Below, in pieces: positions 49,701 to 58,671 of a stretch of 64,000 nt of DNA (positions are counted from its first letter, which is position 1; every line of letters begins with the position of its first letter). The translations under genes and the position numbers were made by a program. The notes under the pieces were generated by a model. It was not told the DNA's origin. It did no database searches and saw only the letters and a list, made by a program, of their open reading frames with translations. The stretch is from Seonamhaeicola sp. S2-3 (lineage in GTDB: Bacteria > Bacteroidota > Bacteroidia > Flavobacteriales > Flavobacteriaceae), in NCBI RefSeq assembly GCF_001971785.1, contig NZ_CP019389.1:3688837-3752836 (forward strand), written 5' to 3'.

Positions 49701-49941
49701 ACTCTTTTTTAAAAACATCAAAAAAGGAATGCCCAAAGATTTAGCTCTTAAAAAAGCTAAACTTAACTACATTGCTAATGCCAAAGGCAGAACAGCATCT
49801 CCCGAATATTGGGGTGGTTTAGTTCTTATAGGAGATACAACTCCTATACTTTTAAACTCAAGTTCAAACCTTTTGTATTGGGTACTTACAATTGCTCTTT
49901 TGTTATTAATTATAGTAATTGCTTTACGCCTAAAAAAATAA
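46744..49941 (+). CDS. TPR-CHAT (caspase-like) protease with C-terminal membrane anchor
   Basis: The 1065-residue protein has a signal peptide, a long helical-repeat (TPR) region from about residue 30 to 640, then a CHAT domain with the catalytic pair His895 (HIGTHAES) and Cys941 (LTACETG), and a membrane helix near 1042-1062 with a short tail RLKK. CHAT domains are caspase-like peptidases; in bacteria they are activated by other proteins, such as TPR-type sensors. The enzyme would act outside the membrane. Location after an ECF sigma factor and membrane TPR protein suggests a signal-triggered protease system. Confidence 0.85.
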   Translation: MLRLLKIHGWIVFILLLSVLNIGAQNLENNLKTIHTLIELDSLQKAESVINSNIEHLKISKKYQALSHYIFLTGKINVLKKDFGKANYNSKALLGYITQHSSNSKTLYLSNLEYSKLCLDIGNLPKAYEFAKKAKVFAKNTSNPSYLLESEYYLADYGMKLGQINVLNKHIRNAEHILKNNPNKEFKITARVYNLFGALMFFNSKQDSALHYFDKALKYIPNLEENAENTFYLPAAIQGNMALIKLNQGKPSEAKPLIQSSIKLAKEFLNKTKNHPLENRVKRNLTIGFSTLNGLHFDLGDFEKANLLSQQAFNYTKKHFPENSQEFFMAALTFAEVKIKKRDIKQALHFLEIAKNSLEKIPGENFQLKAFLNSEYANVYYMNKEYDKALKYREASHINYTKSNPNSLDPNKLYNTMDLAISYSEIGKKNKAIKITKDTYNYILTTKGEQDYFTNALMLTFSRIYFNLKMYQKSLNWSNKSLALYNDKSSNKTIDRIYFDENKAEIYLLNAKAKYHLATTKDSLFLKSLLPSINNAIEALKERKTTITSFDDVATLIEDNKKVFNFAKKINLELYNLTRNISYLENTINLHESALYNRIRARLNTNTKMSFSGIPKHVATREKALLQSLKNKNVNVDSIVFNTYKWHAFLDTLKTHYPKYFNMRYAIIEKPINKLYHKIPENTTVIRYLFIDENLYAFVLSSKEKSLVKLNSDYLEDSILKLSNNQFNIETTNTKLFKLYQQLWQPIKNKVTTDNVIIIPDGYLFNLSFESLTPIKIQTFKDLATNSLLAKHNISYNYSLLLVDKDKKTVDYSKDFIAFAPEFNSKMKKNYSITITDSISIDKTYLSLLPQPFSVDLAKEYSNFFNGDYFINENASKQVFKNKANEHKIIHIGTHAESNNITPELSRLIFAKTNENQDNSLYTYEIYNESLNSNLAILTACETGKPTYQAGEGMISLAHAFNYAGSESILTSLWKIDEKSSAKIVELFFKNIKKGMPKDLALKKAKLNYIANAKGRTASPEYWGGLVLIGDTTPILLNSSSNLLYWVLTIALLLLIIVIALRLKK

Positions 49942-49971
49942 AAACTATTTTTTTTTTGTAACTTACACTGT

Positions 49972-50418
49972 ATGAAAACCACTCCACGATTTGAAAAAGT
50001 CATTAAAAAGCTTTATAAAGCTTTTCATAACAACACCTTAAATCCTGAGTGTTGTAAGCAATGTGCTGTTGGAAATATTTTAGACAATACCGATAGCTGG
50101 AAACATTTATCAGACTTTCATGGAAGTATTACTTTAAATTACGTTGGAAAAGTCAATCAAAACTTAGGAAGAAAGTTTAATGGTTACACGCCCTGTGAAT
50201 TATTACAAATTGAGGCTACATTTTTAAAAGCTTGTGGGTATGAGTTGCCTCTTCATTTTAAAAACAAAAAACCAGAAAACCCTTGTGATAAAGACACGCT
50301 CTTTAAAGGCTTGTCAGAAGTTATTACATTATTATGCAAGCTTGATAATATTCCAAACGTAATGGATTATCAGAAACTTTTTAAACCTAAAACTGAACTT
50401 CATCCTGTTATTTTTTAG
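49972..50418 (+). CDS. Conserved Cys-containing protein, often mislabelled NqrF-related
   Basis: The 148-residue protein has no signal peptide. It carries the cluster CCKQCAVG (residues 27-31, C27/C28/C31), with further Cys later, and the stretch GSITLNYVGKVNQNLGRKFNGYTPCELLQIEATFLKACGYELPLH. I recognise this as a flavobacterial family often placed next to nqr genes. No Fe-S ferredoxin or flavin motif is visible, so the NqrF label is doubtful. It may bind a metal or assist Nqr assembly. It precedes the nqr operon tail to tail. Confidence 0.75.
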   Translation: MKTTPRFEKVIKKLYKAFHNNTLNPECCKQCAVGNILDNTDSWKHLSDFHGSITLNYVGKVNQNLGRKFNGYTPCELLQIEATFLKACGYELPLHFKNKKPENPCDKDTLFKGLSEVITLLCKLDNIPNVMDYQKLFKPKTELHPVIF

Positions 50419-50487
50419 GTCTTCACTAAAATTAAAATTATTAAAAAAAGGTATGTACTAGTATCTCTAAAAAATATTAAAACTTAA

Positions 50488-50520
50488 TAAAAAAACCAAC
50501 TCAAATTGAGTTGGTTTTTA
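50488..50520. terminator. Bidirectional terminator between the 49972 gene and nqrF
   Basis: A long inverted repeat (AAAAACCAACTC / GAGTTGGTTTTT) with a short loop and T runs on both strands, serving convergent genes. Confidence 0.8.
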
Positions 50521-50558
50521 TGTTTATATATGCTGTAATTTAGCATAAAATTTATTGT

Positions 50559-51872
50559 CTATCCTCCAAAGTCATCAAACCTAATGTTCTCATCTGGGAT
50601 ACCAAAATCTTCTCCCATTTTCTGAACCGCTTTATTCATTAAAGGAGGTCCACAGAAATATAATTCAATATCTTCTGGAGCTTCATGATGATTCAAATAA
50701 TTATCAATCACACAATTGTGAATAAATCCAACAAAACCATCGCCTTCTTCATCATTGATATCTTTTTTAACTTTCCAATTATCTTCAGGTAAAGGCTCTG
50801 ATAAAGCTAAGTAAAACTTAAAGTTAGGGAAATCTTTTTCTAACTCTCTAAAGTGTTCAATGTAGAACAATTCACGTTTAGAACGACCACCATACCAGTA
50901 CGTTACTTTACGCCCAGTTTTTACAGTTTTAAACAAATGGTATAAGTGTGAACGCATTGGAGCCATACCAGCACCACCACCAACATATAACATTTCTGCA
51001 TCACTTTCATTTATAAAGAACTCACCATAAGGACCTGAAATAGTCACCTTATCTCCTGGTTTCCTAGAGAAAATATACGACGATGCTATACCTGGGTTTA
51101 CATCCATCCATCCATTTTTATTTCTATCCCATGGTGGAGTTGCAATACGTACGTTAAGCATAATTTCACGTCCTTCAGCTGGATAAGAAGCCATAGAATA
51201 AGCACGCTCAACTACTTCATCATTTTTCATTACCAATGGCCAAAGACCAAATTTATCCCATTCTGCTTGAAATTTATCTGGTGTTTCGTGCTCTTCGGGA
51301 TGTGCTGTAATATCTATATCAGAATACTTTATTTCACAAGGAGGAATTTCAATTTGAATATACCCTCCTGCTTTATAGTTCATATCCTCAGGAATTTCTA
51401 CAACAAACTCTTTAATAAATGATGCTACATTGTAGTTTCTTACAACAGTTGCTTCCCACTTTTTAATACCAAACACTTCTTCTGGAATGGTTATATTCAT
51501 GTCTTGTTTTACCTTAACTTGACATGCTAATCTAGCACCTTCTTGTAATTCTTTTCTACTAAAATGAGGGGTTTCAGTTGGTAAAGCTTCACCTCCACCA
51601 GATAACACATGACATTCACACTGAATACAGGTTCCACCTCCACCACAAGCAGATGGTAAAAATATTTTTTGGTTACCTAAAGTAGATAATAAGGTTCCTC
51701 CTGAAGGAACTTCTATTTCTTTTTCACCATTGATAGTAATCTTTACAGGGCCAGATGGTGCTAATTTTTGTTTTACAAATAATAACAAGCCTACCAACGC
51801 TAAAGTTAAAACTAAAAACGCCGCTACTGTTGCTAAAATTGTTCCTAATGTACTTGCTGCTAATAATATCAT
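50559..51872 (-). CDS. nqrF: Na+-translocating NADH:quinone reductase subunit F
   Basis: The 437-residue protein has an N-terminal membrane helix (about 9-33), a 2Fe-2S ferredoxin domain with Cys76, Cys82, Cys85 and Cys117, an FAD domain with RAYSMAS, an NADH-binding loop [11 protein letters not shown], and the C-terminal RFDDFGG. NqrF takes electrons from NADH on the cytoplasmic side and passes them to NqrC/NqrB. It is the last gene of the operon, 1 base downstream of nqrE. Confidence 0.96.
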   Translation of the reverse strand: MILLAASTLGTILATVAAFLVLTLALVGLLLFVKQKLAPSGPVKITINGEKEIEVPSGGTLLSTLGNQKIFLPSACGGGGTCIQCECHVLSGGGEALPTETPHFSRKELQEGARLACQVKVKQDMNITIPEEVFGIKKWEATVVRNYNVASFIKEFVVEIPEDMNYKAGGYIQIEIPPCEIKYSDIDITAHPEEHETPDKFQAEWDKFGLWPLVMKNDEVVERAYSMASYPAEGREIMLNVRIATPPWDRNKNGWMDVNPGIASSYIFSRKPGDKVTISGPYGEFFINESDAEMLYVGGGAGMAPMRSHLYHLFKTVKTGRKVTYWYGGRSKRELFYIEHFRELEKDFPNFKFYLALSEPLPEDNWKVKKDINDEEGDGFVGFIHNCVIDNYLNHHEAPEDIELYFCGPPLMNKAVQKMGEDFGIPDENIRFDDFGG

Positions 51873-51873
51873 G

Positions 51874-52599
51874 TTATTCTACTACTTTTATTGTGTTATC
51901 AGCGATATCCTTTTTAACTTCTTCCTTTTTTGCATCTTCATCTGCCAATACCGTATTCTCTTCTTTAGGCTCTTCATCTCCTCCGGTTAGCATGCCTCCA
52001 AAACTCATAAAACCGATAGCCATTAACCCAGTTATTATAAATGTAATTCCTAATCCTCTTAATGCTGGTGGTACGTTAGAATATCTTATTTTCTCTCGTA
52101 TAGCTGCAATAGCAAGAATTGCTAAAAACCAACCAATACCAGAACCTAAACCATAAACTGTTGCTAAACCAATGGTTGGAATTTCACGAGATTGCATAAA
52201 TAAAGATCCTCCTAAAATGGCGCAGTTTACAGCAATAAGCGGTAAGAAGATACCAAGTGAATTATATAGTGATGGAGAGAATTTCTCAACTATAATTTCC
52301 ACTAATTGTACCATTGTTGCAATAGTAGCAATAAACATAATAAAAGAAAGGAAACTTAAATCATAATCTGCATATTCTTCTCCTAACCATTTCCCTAAAG
52401 CGCCTGGTTGTAAAATATACTGATCTAATAACCAGTTTAAGGGTACCGTAACTAATAAAACAAATATTACCGCAGCACCAAGACCAACTGCTGTTGATAC
52501 TTTTTTTGATACAGCAAGGTAAGAACACATTCCTAAGAATGTTGCAAATACCATGTTATCAATAAATATTGATTTGAAAAATAATTCTAAATATTCCAT
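51874..52599 (-). CDS. nqrE: Na+-translocating NADH:quinone reductase subunit E
   Basis: The 241-residue protein has six membrane helices, and the TNCAILG-like [16 protein letters not shown] motif, in which the conserved Cys takes part in a 2Fe-2S centre with NqrD. There is an acidic C-terminal extension (about residues 207-241, [10 protein letters not shown]...). NqrE and NqrD form the membrane core. The gap of 79 bases to nqrD is the largest in the operon. Confidence 0.94.
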   Translation of the reverse strand: MEYLELFFKSIFIDNMVFATFLGMCSYLAVSKKVSTAVGLGAAVIFVLLVTVPLNWLLDQYILQPGALGKWLGEEYADYDLSFLSFIMFIATIATMVQLVEIIVEKFSPSLYNSLGIFLPLIAVNCAILGGSLFMQSREIPTIGLATVYGLGSGIGWFLAILAIAAIREKIRYSNVPPALRGLGITFIITGLMAIGFMSFGGMLTGGDEEPKEENTVLADEDAKKEEVKKDIADNTIKVVE

Positions 52600-52678
52600 A
52601 TTCTATAAGTCTTAAGTTTTCAGTTTACAGTATTAATAGTTTTCTACCTATTGTTAACTGTTATACTGCTAACTATTT

Positions 52679-53326
52679 TTAATGATCTTCTATTAATGCT
52701 TTATTTCTAGAACGTTGTACCCAAATAATAATTCCTACAACAATTAACGCCATTGGAGCTAATAACATAAACCCGTTATTCTCATAACCTGTAGCGTACA
52801 ATCCTGTTTTTGCAATTGGGTCTCCTAAAACTTTAAATCCTAATAAAGTTCCAGAGCCTAACAACTCTCTAAAGAACCCTACAATAATTAAGATGATTCC
52901 ATACCCTAATGCATTACCAACACCATCTAAAAATGATTTCCAAGGGCCATTTCCTAAAGCAAAAGCCTCAAAACGTCCCATTATAATACAGTTTGTAATA
53001 ATTAATCCAATAAAAGCTCCTAACTCTTTACTTAATTGATAAGAGAATGCTTTTAACACTTGGTCTACAATAATTACTAAAGCAGCAACTACGGTTAGCT
53101 GTACAATAATTCTAATTTTTGATGGAATAATATTTCTTATTAATGAAATAACCACATTACCTAATCCTAATACAAAAATCACAGAAACAGTCATTACAAT
53201 TGATGCTTTCAATTGTGCTGTAATTGCTAATGCTGAACAAATACCAAGTACCTGAATAGTAATTGGGTTATTGTCTGCTAAAGGATCTAAAATTAACTTT
53301 TGATCTTTTTTTGATAATAGTCCCAT
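52679..53326 (-). CDS. nqrD: Na+-translocating NADH:quinone reductase subunit D
   Basis: The 215-residue protein has six membrane helices and the ITNCIIMGRFEAFA motif, the Cys matching the one in NqrE. It opens KKDQKLILDPLADNNPITIQVLGICSALAIT, usual in the family. The gene starts 3 bases after nqrC. Confidence 0.95.
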   Translation of the reverse strand: MGLLSKKDQKLILDPLADNNPITIQVLGICSALAITAQLKASIVMTVSVIFVLGLGNVVISLIRNIIPSKIRIIVQLTVVAALVIIVDQVLKAFSYQLSKELGAFIGLIITNCIIMGRFEAFALGNGPWKSFLDGVGNALGYGIILIIVGFFRELLGSGTLLGFKVLGDPIAKTGLYATGYENNGFMLLAPMALIVVGIIIWVQRSRNKALIEDH

Positions 53327-53329
53327 AGA

Positions 53330-54079
53330 TTAGTTTTTTAAAGTGTTAAAATAAGGTACATACAATTTAAGTTCAGACTTTATCATTGCAGCAACACCGT
53401 CTCCAGTAATGGTTGCTCCAGCAATAGCATCTACCTCATTATCTGTTTTATCTTTATTTAAAGGATCTCCGTTACTTTTAGAAATTGCAATTCCTACAAA
53501 GTTTCCAGAGTCATCTTTTAAGTGCTCTCCAATAAAATCATCCATAAAGAAACGTTCTTTAATATTGGCTCCTAAACCAGCTGTTTCACCTTTATGATCA
53601 AAGTAAGCGCCTTGAACAACCATATCAGCATCCATTGCAATATAAGCCCATACAGCATCCCAAAGTCCTTTCCCTCTAATTGGTGCTACATAATAAGTTT
53701 TACCATCTTTTTCACCCACAAATAAAGGTAAACGTCTTTCAAGACCTTCTTTTGCATTAGATTGCTCTTTCTTTACATCAATTAAATACGCTTGATCATC
53801 TTCTACAACCTTAGTTCCTTCAGTAATTACTAATTGTTTTGTAATATATTTTTGAAATTGCTCTCCTACAACATCATCTGCAACAAAAATAGCACTACTT
53901 TCGTCGTTTTCATTTACTCCCATAGCGTAAAGGATGTTTTGTTGCTTTTCAATACGCTTATTTTCATCAATCTTTGGTCTTAATGAAGACGCCACAAACG
54001 CTAGTAAAGCACCTACTACTATTACCATTCCAATGGCAAATAGTACTGTATATACATTTGAATCTGTTTTATTACTCAT
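53330..54079 (-). CDS. nqrC: Na+-translocating NADH:quinone reductase subunit C
   Basis: The 249-residue protein has an N-terminal membrane helix (about 9-29) and a periplasmic FMN domain. The attachment motif reads DAIAGATITGD, with Thr225 as the residue expected to carry FMN by phosphoester bond, as in other NqrC. The FMN would be loaded by ApbE, encoded at 41888. The start is 3 bases from the end of nqrB. Confidence 0.94.
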   Translation of the reverse strand: MSNKTDSNVYTVLFAIGMVIVVGALLAFVASSLRPKIDENKRIEKQQNILYAMGVNENDESSAIFVADDVVGEQFQKYITKQLVITEGTKVVEDDQAYLIDVKKEQSNAKEGLERRLPLFVGEKDGKTYYVAPIRGKGLWDAVWAYIAMDADMVVQGAYFDHKGETAGLGANIKERFFMDDFIGEHLKDDSGNFVGIAISKSNGDPLNKDKTDNEVDAIAGATITGDGVAAMIKSELKLYVPYFNTLKN

Positions 54080-54082
54080 AGC

Positions 54083-55291
54083 CTAAGCAGTTTTAGCTTT
54101 TAAACGTTTCATTCTTTTCTTAACATTTCCTTGAACCACATAATGATCAATAGTTGGTGCAAATACATTCATTAATAGTATTGCTAACATAACGCCTTCT
54201 GGGTATGCAGGGTTGAAAACACGTATCATAATTGAAATAAACCCAACTAAGAAACCATAAATCCATTTTCCTTTATTAGTTTGCGATGCAGTAACAGGAT
54301 CTGTAGCCATAAACACTGTACCAAAAGCAAAACCACCAATTAATAAGTGATGCCACCAAGTTGTGCTCATTAAGCCGTAAAACTTGCTACTTTCTGTTAT
54401 AACACCAGCATCTACAACCCAATTAAAAATTAATCCCATTGCTATAGCACCTAAACAAGATGACAGCATGATTCTCCAACTACCAATTTTAGTGAAGATT
54501 AAAAATAAACCTCCTAATAGTATTAGTAAGGTTGATGTTTCACCAATAGAACCAGGTATAAACCCAAGAAACATATCCATAACACTATAACCAACATCAT
54601 TATTTTGAGCTAAAGTACCTAAGATAGTTTCTCCAGAAATAGCGTCTGGTGTTCCTGCTCTTTCTACTGCTTCATGTACCCAAACTTTATCTCCACTCAT
54701 CCAAGTAGGATAGGCAAAGAATAAAAATGCTCTTATGGTTAAGGCAGGATTTAAAATGTTCATTCCTGTACCTCCAAATACTTCTTTACCAATAACAACT
54801 CCAAAAGCAACTGCTACTGCTAACATCCAAAGTGGAATATCTATGGGTACAATAAGAGGCACTAACATTCCAGTTACTAAATACCCTTCTTCTACTTCAT
54901 GTCCTTTTATTATGGCGAATAGAAATTCTATTCCTAAACCAACTCCGTAGGATACAATTATTAATGGCAAAATTTTCCAGAAACCAATTGAAAAATTAGC
55001 CAATGTCCAAAATTCTGAACTAAAGAAACCTGAACTAGCAGCCTGAATTTCTCCAATAGCTAAACTATGCTGATAACCAGCATTAAACATACCAAAGATT
55101 AAACACGGTACCATAGCCATAATTACAGTATTCATGGTACGTTTTAAATCATCAGCAGCTTTTATATGAGTACCTCCGTGTGTGGTCTCATTTGGTAAGA
55201 ATAAAAATGTATGAATGGCCGAAAATGCTGGTAGCCATTTTTTATTTTTATTTTTCTCTTTAAAATTATGCAAGTTTTGTTTTAAGCCCAT
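54083..55291 (-). CDS. nqrB: Na+-translocating NADH:quinone reductase subunit B
   Basis: The 402-residue protein has about ten membrane helices and the FMN attachment site DAISGETILGT, with Thr222 as the likely acceptor; the usual SGAT reads SGET here. It holds riboflavin and contributes to the Na+ path. It opens KNKNKKWLPAFSAIHTFLFLPNETTHGGTHIKAADDLKRTMN, typical of NqrB. It abuts nqrA with a 1-base overlap. Confidence 0.94.
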   Translation of the reverse strand: MGLKQNLHNFKEKNKNKKWLPAFSAIHTFLFLPNETTHGGTHIKAADDLKRTMNTVIMAMVPCLIFGMFNAGYQHSLAIGEIQAASSGFFSSEFWTLANFSIGFWKILPLIIVSYGVGLGIEFLFAIIKGHEVEEGYLVTGMLVPLIVPIDIPLWMLAVAVAFGVVIGKEVFGGTGMNILNPALTIRAFLFFAYPTWMSGDKVWVHEAVERAGTPDAISGETILGTLAQNNDVGYSVMDMFLGFIPGSIGETSTLLILLGGLFLIFTKIGSWRIMLSSCLGAIAMGLIFNWVVDAGVITESSKFYGLMSTTWWHHLLIGGFAFGTVFMATDPVTASQTNKGKWIYGFLVGFISIMIRVFNPAYPEGVMLAILLMNVFAPTIDHYVVQGNVKKRMKRLKAKTA

Positions 55292-56646
55292 TATCCTATT
55301 TCTTTAAGCATTAAGTCTAAACCTTCTCTTATAATCTTTTGATGTGGTTGTTTAGACACACATACAAATTCTGTTAACGCAAAATCTTCGGGTGCAACTT
55401 CGTACATTCCTAAAGCTTCCATCTCGTCTAAATCTTTATACATACATGCTTTTAAGATTTGTAACGGATAAATATCTAACGGGAAAACCTCTTCATAAGC
55501 ACCAGTAACAACAAATGCTCTGTGTTCTCCATTAGTATTGGTATTTAAATCGTATTGTTTTTTAGGATTTAACCAAGAGAAAGTTAAAGCTCTAGATGTT
55601 GATACTTTATTAAAGATTGGTTTTGTCCAACCAAAAAACTCATAATCATCACCTTCTGGAATCACAGAAATAACATTGCTATAATAATCTAACGCTCCAT
55701 CTGGTTTAATTTCTTTTCCACTTAATACGTTTCCAGAAATAATTCTAGCATTAGAATCTTTAGAGATACCTTTATCATAAATTAAAGTAGAAACTTCACT
55801 TCCAATTTTGGTAACTAAGTATCTAGGAGCTTCAATTTCAGATCCTGCTAAAGCTACTATACGTTCTGCGTTAAACTTTCCTGTTAATAGCAATTCGCCA
55901 ATTATTACTAAATCTTGAGCGTTAACTGTCCAAACAACCTCTCCTTTATTTATAGGATCTACTTTGTTAATTAAAGTACCTACATTACCAGATGGATGCG
56001 GACCAGACACTTTGTGAATAGTAACACCAGTAAGTGTTGCCAAAGGCGAATTAGAATTTTTACCTATAGAAATATGAACAGCTCCATCGGTAAGTTTACC
56101 TAAGGCTGTAACTGCTGCTTGCAATTCTGCTTCTTTACCTTGTAATGTAAAGTCTAAATCGGCTGCTAATGGTGCACTGGCATACCCAGAAACAAAAATA
56201 GCTTTGGGAGATTTATCTGGATTTGCAATAACATCATACGGACGTTGTTTTACAAATGGCCAACACCCCGAAGCTAATAAATGTGCTTTAACATCATCTG
56301 CTTTGGCTGCATTTACATCAATCTTACCATTGTCTTGGTAGGTTTGTGTTTTATCTACCTGAATTTTAATAGCTAAAATTCGCCTTTTTTCACCACGTAC
56401 AATTTCTGTTATTTCACCAGATACTGGAGAAACAAATTTTACATTTTCGTTAGATTTATCGTAAAAAACAGCTTCACCTGCTTTTACTTTAGCTCCAACT
56501 TTTAAAATCAATTTTGGAATAACGCCGTGGAAGTCCTCTGGTCTAATGGTACAAAAATTGCTTACTATAGCTGTATCTAACTTTTTTTCAGCTGTACCTT
56601 TAAGATTTATGTCTAGACCTTTTTTAATACGAATGTCGTTTGACAT
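55291..56646 (-). CDS. nqrA: Na+-translocating NADH:quinone reductase subunit A
   Basis: The 451-residue soluble subunit opens IRIKKGLDINLKGTAEKK and continues with the PEDFHGVIPKLILKVGAKVKAGEAVFYDK lipoyl-like region and GPHPSGNVGTLI, the typical NqrA signature. It binds ubiquinone-like quinone on the cytoplasmic side. It is the first gene of the operon, preceded by a promoter near 56685-56700. Confidence 0.95.
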   Translation of the reverse strand: MSNDIRIKKGLDINLKGTAEKKLDTAIVSNFCTIRPEDFHGVIPKLILKVGAKVKAGEAVFYDKSNENVKFVSPVSGEITEIVRGEKRRILAIKIQVDKTQTYQDNGKIDVNAAKADDVKAHLLASGCWPFVKQRPYDVIANPDKSPKAIFVSGYASAPLAADLDFTLQGKEAELQAAVTALGKLTDGAVHISIGKNSNSPLATLTGVTIHKVSGPHPSGNVGTLINKVDPINKGEVVWTVNAQDLVIIGELLLTGKFNAERIVALAGSEIEAPRYLVTKIGSEVSTLIYDKGISKDSNARIISGNVLSGKEIKPDGALDYYSNVISVIPEGDDYEFFGWTKPIFNKVSTSRALTFSWLNPKKQYDLNTNTNGEHRAFVVTGAYEEVFPLDIYPLQILKACMYKDLDEMEALGMYEVAPEDFALTEFVCVSKQPHQKIIREGLDLMLKEIG

Positions 56647-56684
56647 ATTTTTTTTTATTGAAATTAGTTGTCTAAAAATCGCAG

Positions 56685-56700
56685 CAAAAGTACAAATTTA
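56685..56700 (-). promoter_or_regulatory. Overlapping -7 elements of the nqr operon
   Basis: Minus-strand sequence reads TAAATTTGTACTTTTG: two adjoining TAnnTTTG matches (56693-56700 and 56685-56692). The upstream one gives a start near 56686, the other near 56678, both about 30-40 bases before ATG 56646. Confidence 0.55.
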
Positions 56701-56807
56701 ATATGCAGTTTTCACAAAAAATTATGCAGAAATTTTCAACCTTTAACATAACTTAAATTTTAGGCATTAAATTTGATTATATTTACACCTCATAGAATTT
56801 AATTTAT

Positions 56808-58052
56808 ATGAAAATTATTCCAATTTTTATACTCGCACTCTCACTTCAAGTAGCTAATAGTCAGGTTAAAGAAATTAATCCTCCAGACTATATTAAAACC
56901 ATTAACTTTAAAGGAGATACAGACCAAACACAATTACCTGTTTTAAAACTTGATGAATACTTAGTATTAGAATTTGATGCCTTAAACGGAAACGAAGAAG
57001 ATTACTATTACAAAATACAGCATTATAATTTTGATTGGACACCTTCTGCTTTGGCTAAATCTGAATATTTAGGTGGATTTGACAACCAACGTATAAGAGA
57101 TTATCAAAACTCATATAACACCCTTCAAATTTATTCTCATTATAAGCTCACCATTCCTAATCAGTTCACTAAACAATTAAAAAAATCTGGAAACTATATT
57201 ATAAGTATTTTTAATAACGATGGTGAACTTGTTTTTACCAGAAAATTTATGGTTTATGAAGACAAAGTTGATGTTGGTGTTACTATAAAGCGCACTAGAG
57301 ATATTCAGTACATACAAGAAAAACAACGTGTTGAAATAATTATTTCACCAAGTTCTATTCAGTTAAACAATCCTATGCAAACTGTAAAAACACTAGTAGT
57401 ACAAAATAATAATTTAAACTCTGCTATTGTAGGCTTAAAACCGCAATACACCATTGGTACTCAACTTATATATAGATATGATAAAGAATCTAGTTTTTGG
57501 GGTGGTAATGAGTATTTGTATTTTGAAAATAAAGATATTAGATCTGCCAGTAACGGTGTACAAAGTATAGATTTACAAGACTTATATCACAATTACCTAT
57601 TTACCAATACCCAGCGTAGTACTAAACCATACACCTACAACCCAGATATTAACGGAAACTACTTAATTACTAATGTAAATGATGTTGATGTAAGCATTGA
57701 ATCAGATTATGCTTGGGTACATTTTTCATTTAAACCCAATCCAGATTTCAATACCAACGCTTCAGTTTTTATTTATGGTAACTTTAATAATTATGCTTTA
57801 AATGAAAGTAATAAAATGACTTACGATGCTCAAAGAGGCATTTACACTGGGTCTTTATTACTAAAACAGGGTTTTTACAACTATAAATACGTAACCTTAG
57901 ATAACGATATTATTAATGAAGGTGCCATTAGCGGCAACTTTTACCAAACCGAAAACAACTATAAAGTTTTAGTGTATTATAGAGATTTAGGAGGTAGATA
58001 CGACAGAATTATAGGGCTAGGTGAAGCTAGTTCTGTTAACATAAGCAATTAA
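56808..58052 (+). CDS. T9SS plug protein (DUF5103)
   Basis: The 414-residue protein has a signal peptide (about 1-19) and the NPPDYIKTINFKGD opening, the YYYKIQHYNFDWTPSALAKSEYLGGFDNQRI stretch and VHFSFKPNPDFNTNASVFIYGNFNNY, which I recognise as DUF5103, now described as the plug protein of the type IX secretion translocon (SprA). It would close the translocon from the periplasm. T9SS exports adhesins and enzymes and drives gliding in Bacteroidota. It lies divergent from nqrA with 160 bases between. Confidence 0.85.
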   Translation: MKIIPIFILALSLQVANSQVKEINPPDYIKTINFKGDTDQTQLPVLKLDEYLVLEFDALNGNEEDYYYKIQHYNFDWTPSALAKSEYLGGFDNQRIRDYQNSYNTLQIYSHYKLTIPNQFTKQLKKSGNYIISIFNNDGELVFTRKFMVYEDKVDVGVTIKRTRDIQYIQEKQRVEIIISPSSIQLNNPMQTVKTLVVQNNNLNSAIVGLKPQYTIGTQLIYRYDKESSFWGGNEYLYFENKDIRSASNGVQSIDLQDLYHNYLFTNTQRSTKPYTYNPDINGNYLITNVNDVDVSIESDYAWVHFSFKPNPDFNTNASVFIYGNFNNYALNESNKMTYDAQRGIYTGSLLLKQGFYNYKYVTLDNDIINEGAISGNFYQTENNYKVLVYYRDLGGRYDRIIGLGEASSVNISN

Positions 58053-58098
58053 AAGCTGTATTTTAACTATTATTTTAATTACAGCTATTAAAAAACAC

Positions 58099-58106
58099 TA
58101 TTTTTG
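58099..58106 (+). promoter_or_regulatory. -7 promoter element of apaG
   Basis: TATTTTTG matches TAnnTTTG, 30 bases upstream of the ATG at 58137. Confidence 0.45.
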
Positions 58107-58136
58107 TTTTAAATATATTGTATATCAATAATTAAG

Positions 58137-58523
58137 ATGGTACAACAAGTAACAAAAGGCATAAAGATTTCAGTAGAAACTACCTACGAAGGCTCATTTT
58201 ATAGAAATTATAAAATACAGTATGCTTTTGGTTATAAAGTAACCATTGAAAACCAAAGTAAAGACTCTGTACAATTACAATCACGCCATTGGGAGATTCT
58301 AGACGCACTAAATAACGAAGAAATTGTTGATGGCGAAGGTGTTATAGGCAAAAAACCCGTTTTAGAACCAGGAGAATCTCACACTTATACATCTGGCTGT
58401 TTGTTAACTTCTCCGTTTGGTGCCATGCAAGGATATTTCACCATGGTTAACTTTACCACTACTAAAAAGTTTAATGTAGACATCCCTACTTTTAAACTAA
58501 GCGCACCATTTGCTATTAATTAG
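58137..58523 (+). CDS. apaG: ApaG/DUF525-domain protein
   Basis: The 128-residue protein has the immunoglobulin-like fold and the signature KVTIENQSKDSVQLQSRHWEI and YTSGCLLTSPFGAMQGYFTMV of ApaG. The E. coli homologue is linked to Co2+ resistance and Mg2+ efflux. Length is standard. The role in Bacteroidota is uncertain. It stands alone after the T9SS plug gene. Confidence 0.9.
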   Translation: MVQQVTKGIKISVETTYEGSFYRNYKIQYAFGYKVTIENQSKDSVQLQSRHWEILDALNNEEIVDGEGVIGKKPVLEPGESHTYTSGCLLTSPFGAMQGYFTMVNFTTTKKFNVDIPTFKLSAPFAIN

Positions 58524-58671
58524 ACTATAATACTAAGTAGACTGAAAAGTATTAAATATTTTATAGTGTACTATTAATAAACTTACTTAGAACTAAATTT
58601 TAAGTTAAATGTATTTTTATAGAATTTTAATTGGATTTCACCTTTAATTAAGATTGATTACACACTCCATT

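Noticed and set aside
49972..50418. Annotation as NqrF
   Set aside because: Same reason: Cys-containing but without ferredoxin or flavin motifs.
51755..52156. Opposite-strand frames in nqrF and nqrE
   Set aside because: Hydrophobic shadows of the real membrane proteins on the other strand.
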